Source: Parafrankia sp. EUN1f (lineage in GTDB: Bacteria; Actinomycetota; Actinomycetes; Frankiales; Frankiaceae). Taken from it: a stretch of 64,000 bases of DNA. The DNA lies in NCBI RefSeq assembly GCF_000177675.1, contig NZ_ADGX01000035.1, positions 1-64,000 of the forward strand. The letters run 5' to 3'. This document shows, piece after piece, positions 61,537 to 64,000 of the stretch. The translations under genes and the position numbers were made by a program. Below the pieces are notes generated by a model that was not told the origin of the DNA, did no database searches, and saw only the letters and a program-made list of their open reading frames with translations. Numbering within the stretch: the first letter of the stretch is position 1; every line of letters begins with the position of its first letter.

Positions 61537-63261
61537 TCAGACCAGGCGTCCGGCATCAAGTCGGACGATCCGCGGGAGGCGTTCGATCGTGCTCGGCCGA
61601 TGCGCGATGACGACCAGCGTCCGGCCGGGTCGCAGCCGCTCGACCGCCCTTTCCAGCCGGAGCGCGGCATCCGGGTCGAGATCGGCCGTCGCCTCGTCGA
61701 GCAGCAGTACCGGTGGATCGATGAGCGCCGCCCGCAACAGCCCGACGATCTGGCGCTCACCGGCGGAGAGCCGTTCACCCCGGGTGCCGAGATCGGCGTC
61801 GAGACCACCCAGCCGGGACGCCCAGTCGCCGAGGCCGAGGAGGTCGACGGCCCGCTCCATCGCCGGCCGGCCCGGCTCGCCCGGCACGAGCGCCAGGTTC
61901 TCCGCCAGCGTGCCGGTGATGATGTGCACCTGCTGCGGAACGAGGACGATGCGGGCCCGAACCTCCCGCGCCGGGACGGCCCGCAGATCGACGCCCCCGT
62001 AGCGCACCGCCCCGACGTCCGGCTCGTAGAGCCCGGCGAGCAGCTTCGCCAGGGTCGTCTTCCCGGACCCGGTGACCCCGACGAGGCCGGCCCGGTCGCC
62101 GGTCGGGAAGGTGACCGAGACGTCGCGCAGCACCTGCGCGCCGTCGACGTAGCCGAAGCCGAGGGCGTCGGCGACCAGGTCGCCATGGGTCGGCAGGCCG
62201 CCGCCCCCGCGGGCGCCCGCCACTTCCGCCAGTGCCGGACCTGTCCCCGGGACCGGCGCCGGGTCCGGCACTGGCGGAAGTGCGTCGAGCAGGTCCGTCA
62301 GGCGAGCCAGGCCCACCCGGGCCAGCTGGGCCTGGCCGGCCAGTCCCGACAACGTGAGCACGCCTTCGAACAGGTTGCGGGTCGCGACCACGAAGACGAC
62401 GACCGTGCCGACGCCGAGATGCCCCGCACGCACCAGCCAGACGCTGAGCAGCAGCAGCGCGGCGGTGGCCAGCCCCTCGATCATGCCGAACAGCTCCAGC
62501 CGGTTCTGCACGACGAGCGTGCGGTCCGCCACCTGCTGGAGCCTGTCGTTGTCCTCTCGGAATCGGCGAGTCCACTCCTGGGGTCGTCCGGGGGCGACCA
62601 GGGCCTCATGCGCGCTGAGCGTCTCGGTGAAGGCCGCCGTCATCGCCGCGTCGGCCGCGGCCTGGCGACCGAACGCCTCCGGCGCGCCCCGGTTGAACCA
62701 GGCCACGATCGCGATCGCCAGGGGCAGGAACAGCACGATGAGCAGCAGCGCGAGCAGCCACGAACAGACCAGCAGCAACACCGTGGTCAGGGCGATGGTG
62801 AGGCTGACGCCGACCAGGTTGGGCAGCTGGTCGCGCAGGAAGAGCGTGAGGTCGGCGATCTCGCCGGTCGACCGGCGCAGCAGGTCACCGGTCCGGTGGG
62901 CCTCGATGAATCGCAGGGGTGCCCGGGCGAGGCGTGCCACGACGAGATCCCGCAGGCCGCGGATGGTCCGCTCGCCGGCCGCGGACAGCAGCAGCTCCGA
63001 CCAGCGCAGCAGGAGCATCCTGGCCAGGGCGAGCCCGACCATCAGGACGACCGCCTGCCACAGCCGGCCCCTGTCGCCCGCGGACACGGCGTCGACTCCC
63101 CACCCGATGGCAGGCGCGATGCCCACCACCGCCGCCGTGCTGGCCACACTCGCCAGCAGCGCGGCGGCCAGGATCGCCCGGTGCGGGCGCAGGTACGGCC
63201 AGAAGCGCCGGAAGGTGCCCGCGACGGGCGGGTCGTCGGCCAGTACCCGGACCTCAGCCAT
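61537..63261 (-). CDS. ABC exporter half-subunit with canonical ATPase site
   Basis: This 574-aa fused membrane-ATPase subunit has six predicted helices in the first ~320 residues (PHRAILAAALLASVASTAAVVG, LTIALTTVLLLVCSWLLALLLIVLFL), with EAHRTGDLLRRSTGEI and the coupling region typical of type IV exporters. The ATPase part has Walker A GVTGSGKTT, Q-loop LVPQQVHIITGTL, signature LSAGERQIVGLLRA, Walker B PVLLLDEATADLD and H-loop VVIAHRPS, all intact. The ATG overlaps the previous gene's stop by 8 bp, so the pair is a heterodimer made together. It probably exports the peptide siderophore; import by an IrtAB-like pair is the alternative. It ends 254 nt before the NRPS start. Confidence 0.92.
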   Translation of the reverse strand: MAEVRVLADDPPVAGTFRRFWPYLRPHRAILAAALLASVASTAAVVGIAPAIGWGVDAVSAGDRGRLWQAVVLMVGLALARMLLLRWSELLLSAAGERTIRGLRDLVVARLARAPLRFIEAHRTGDLLRRSTGEIADLTLFLRDQLPNLVGVSLTIALTTVLLLVCSWLLALLLIVLFLPLAIAIVAWFNRGAPEAFGRQAAADAAMTAAFTETLSAHEALVAPGRPQEWTRRFREDNDRLQQVADRTLVVQNRLELFGMIEGLATAALLLLSVWLVRAGHLGVGTVVVFVVATRNLFEGVLTLSGLAGQAQLARVGLARLTDLLDALPPVPDPAPVPGTGPALAEVAGARGGGGLPTHGDLVADALGFGYVDGAQVLRDVSVTFPTGDRAGLVGVTGSGKTTLAKLLAGLYEPDVGAVRYGGVDLRAVPAREVRARIVLVPQQVHIITGTLAENLALVPGEPGRPAMERAVDLLGLGDWASRLGGLDADLGTRGERLSAGERQIVGLLRAALIDPPVLLLDEATADLDPDAALRLERAVERLRPGRTLVVIAHRPSTIERLPRIVRLDAGRLV

Positions 63262-64000
63262 CGCCGCCCCTCACACCGACGGTTCCCGCGCCGCCGCGCG
63301 AGCCGGCGGGCACGTGCTCGGCGGCCGGCACGGAACGCGCGGGCGCGGGCGCGGGGGCCAGCCGGATGACCCGATCGGCGGCGGCCAGGACAGCCGGTCG
63401 GTGGGAGATGACGACGAGCGCGGTCCGCGGCGACCATTCGCGCAGCCGGCGCAGGATCGTGGCCTCGGTCGCGGCGTCGACCGCCGCGGTGGCGTCGTCG
63501 AGCACGAGCACGTCCGGACGTCCGACCAGCCCACGTGCCAGCGCGAGCCGCTGCCCCTGCCCGCCGGAGACGGTCGCCCCGCGCTCCCCCAGCTCGGTGT
63601 CGTAGCCGTCGGGCAGGCTCATCACGAAGTCGTCGATCGCGGCCACCTCGCAGGCCGCGCGCAGCTCGTCGAGATCGACCTCGCGACCGACCCGGATGTT
63701 GTCCGCGACCGTGCCCGCCAGAATCAGGGGCCGTTGGGGCACCAGGCCGATCCGGTGGGCGAGCTCGAGGCGGGACACCCTCCGCAGGTCGACGCCGCCC
63801 AGGCTGACCGAGCCGCTCGCCGGGTCCTCCACCCGGCACAGCAGGCGGGCGAGCGTCGTCTTGCCGCTGCCGGTCGGGCCGGTCACCACGACGAGCTCGC
63901 CCGGGCCGACGGCCAGGTCGACCGGGCCGAGCACCTGCCTTCCATCGCGCCGGGCGGCCAGGGCGGCGGCGCGCAGCGCGGCGCCCGGCGGCGGAACCTC
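63254..64000 (-). CDS. ABC exporter half-subunit (3' part), degenerate ATPase site, cut by window edge
   Basis: About 248 C-terminal codons are visible; the frame stays open to the right edge. The nucleotide-binding domain has Walker A VTGPTGSGKTTLARLL, Q-loop GLVPQRPLILAGTV, signature VSGGQGQRLALARGL, Walker B VLVLDDATAAVDAAT and H-loop VVISHRP. The residue after Walker B is Asp instead of the catalytic Glu, as in the degenerate half of heterodimeric exporters. The partner encoded downstream has the normal Glu. Its membrane domain lies outside the window. Confidence 0.92.
   Translation of the reverse strand, partial: EVPPPGAALRAAALAARRDGRQVLGPVDLAVGPGELVVVTGPTGSGKTTLARLLCRVEDPASGSVSLGGVDLRRVSRLELAHRIGLVPQRPLILAGTVADNIRVGREVDLDELRAACEVAAIDDFVMSLPDGYDTELGERGATVSGGQGQRLALARGLVGRPDVLVLDDATAAVDAATEATILRRLREWSPRTALVVISHRPAVLAAADRVIRLAPAPAPARSVPAAEHVPAGSRGGAGTVGVRGGDG

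Overview
The window is very GC-rich with strong third-position GC bias. It carries a complete-looking actinobacterial mix: an aerobic cobalamin pathway, an IdeR/DtxR-type iron box, a very large siderophore-type NRPS and prpDB. This fits a high-GC actinomycete; a Frankia-like organism is a reasonable guess that cannot be proved from the sequence alone. No rRNA or tRNA gene was seen.

Layout. 1-900: remnants, namely an IS5-family transposase in two frames running off the left edge and a truncated glyoxalase-fold gene. 1.4-18.1 kb: metabolic and accessory genes, namely a DUF485/acetate-type symporter pair, an unrecognised 457-aa protein, a TetR/methyltransferase pair, a secreted SGNH esterase, an epoxide hydrolase, an FAD dehydrogenase, a membrane protein with a lost metalloprotease motif, a small membrane protein, prpD-prpB, a decayed ABC ATPase and an EthD-like protein. 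18.3-36.6 kb: cobalamin synthesis. One long minus-strand operon (chelatase ATPase, VWA subunit, cobO, cobB, cobQ, cobN, cobG, cobH, cobIJ) has nearly all stop/start pairs overlapping and lies behind a cobalamin riboswitch. cobM-cobK form a second minus-strand unit behind a second riboswitch. cobF and cobL are on the plus strand. 36.8-38.6 kb: a methyltransferase, an F420/FMN-type oxidoreductase and a truncated SDR gene.

38.6-64 kb: a siderophore-type NRPS locus, all on the minus strand and running off the right edge. It holds two ABC exporter half-subunits, an iron box, a 20-kb NRPS gene (C-A-T / C-A-T-E / C-A(MT)-T / C-A-T / C-T-E), a free-standing adenylation enzyme and an aspartate decarboxylase (PanD). 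The last NRPS module has no adenylation domain. The separate adenylation enzyme, whose specificity residues read DINYWGGIGK (recalled for N5-formyl-N5-hydroxyornithine), is the natural candidate to load it in trans. Other predicted residues are Thr (exact code, followed by an epimerase), N-methyl-N5-hydroxyornithine (near-exact code plus a built-in methyltransferase) and a further ornithine-like residue. The condensation domain after the first epimerase has lost both histidines of its active-site motif, and no thioesterase is present. PanD ends inside a decapitated SDR gene, which looks like the left junction of an inserted cluster.

Other recurring themes are a dispersed hairpin repeat near 13.3, 18.2-18.4 and 34.6 kb, and in-frame 15/18-bp tandem arrays in several unrelated genes. 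cobM has no ordinary start codon and is preceded by a tiny leader ORF between its riboswitch and its coding region.
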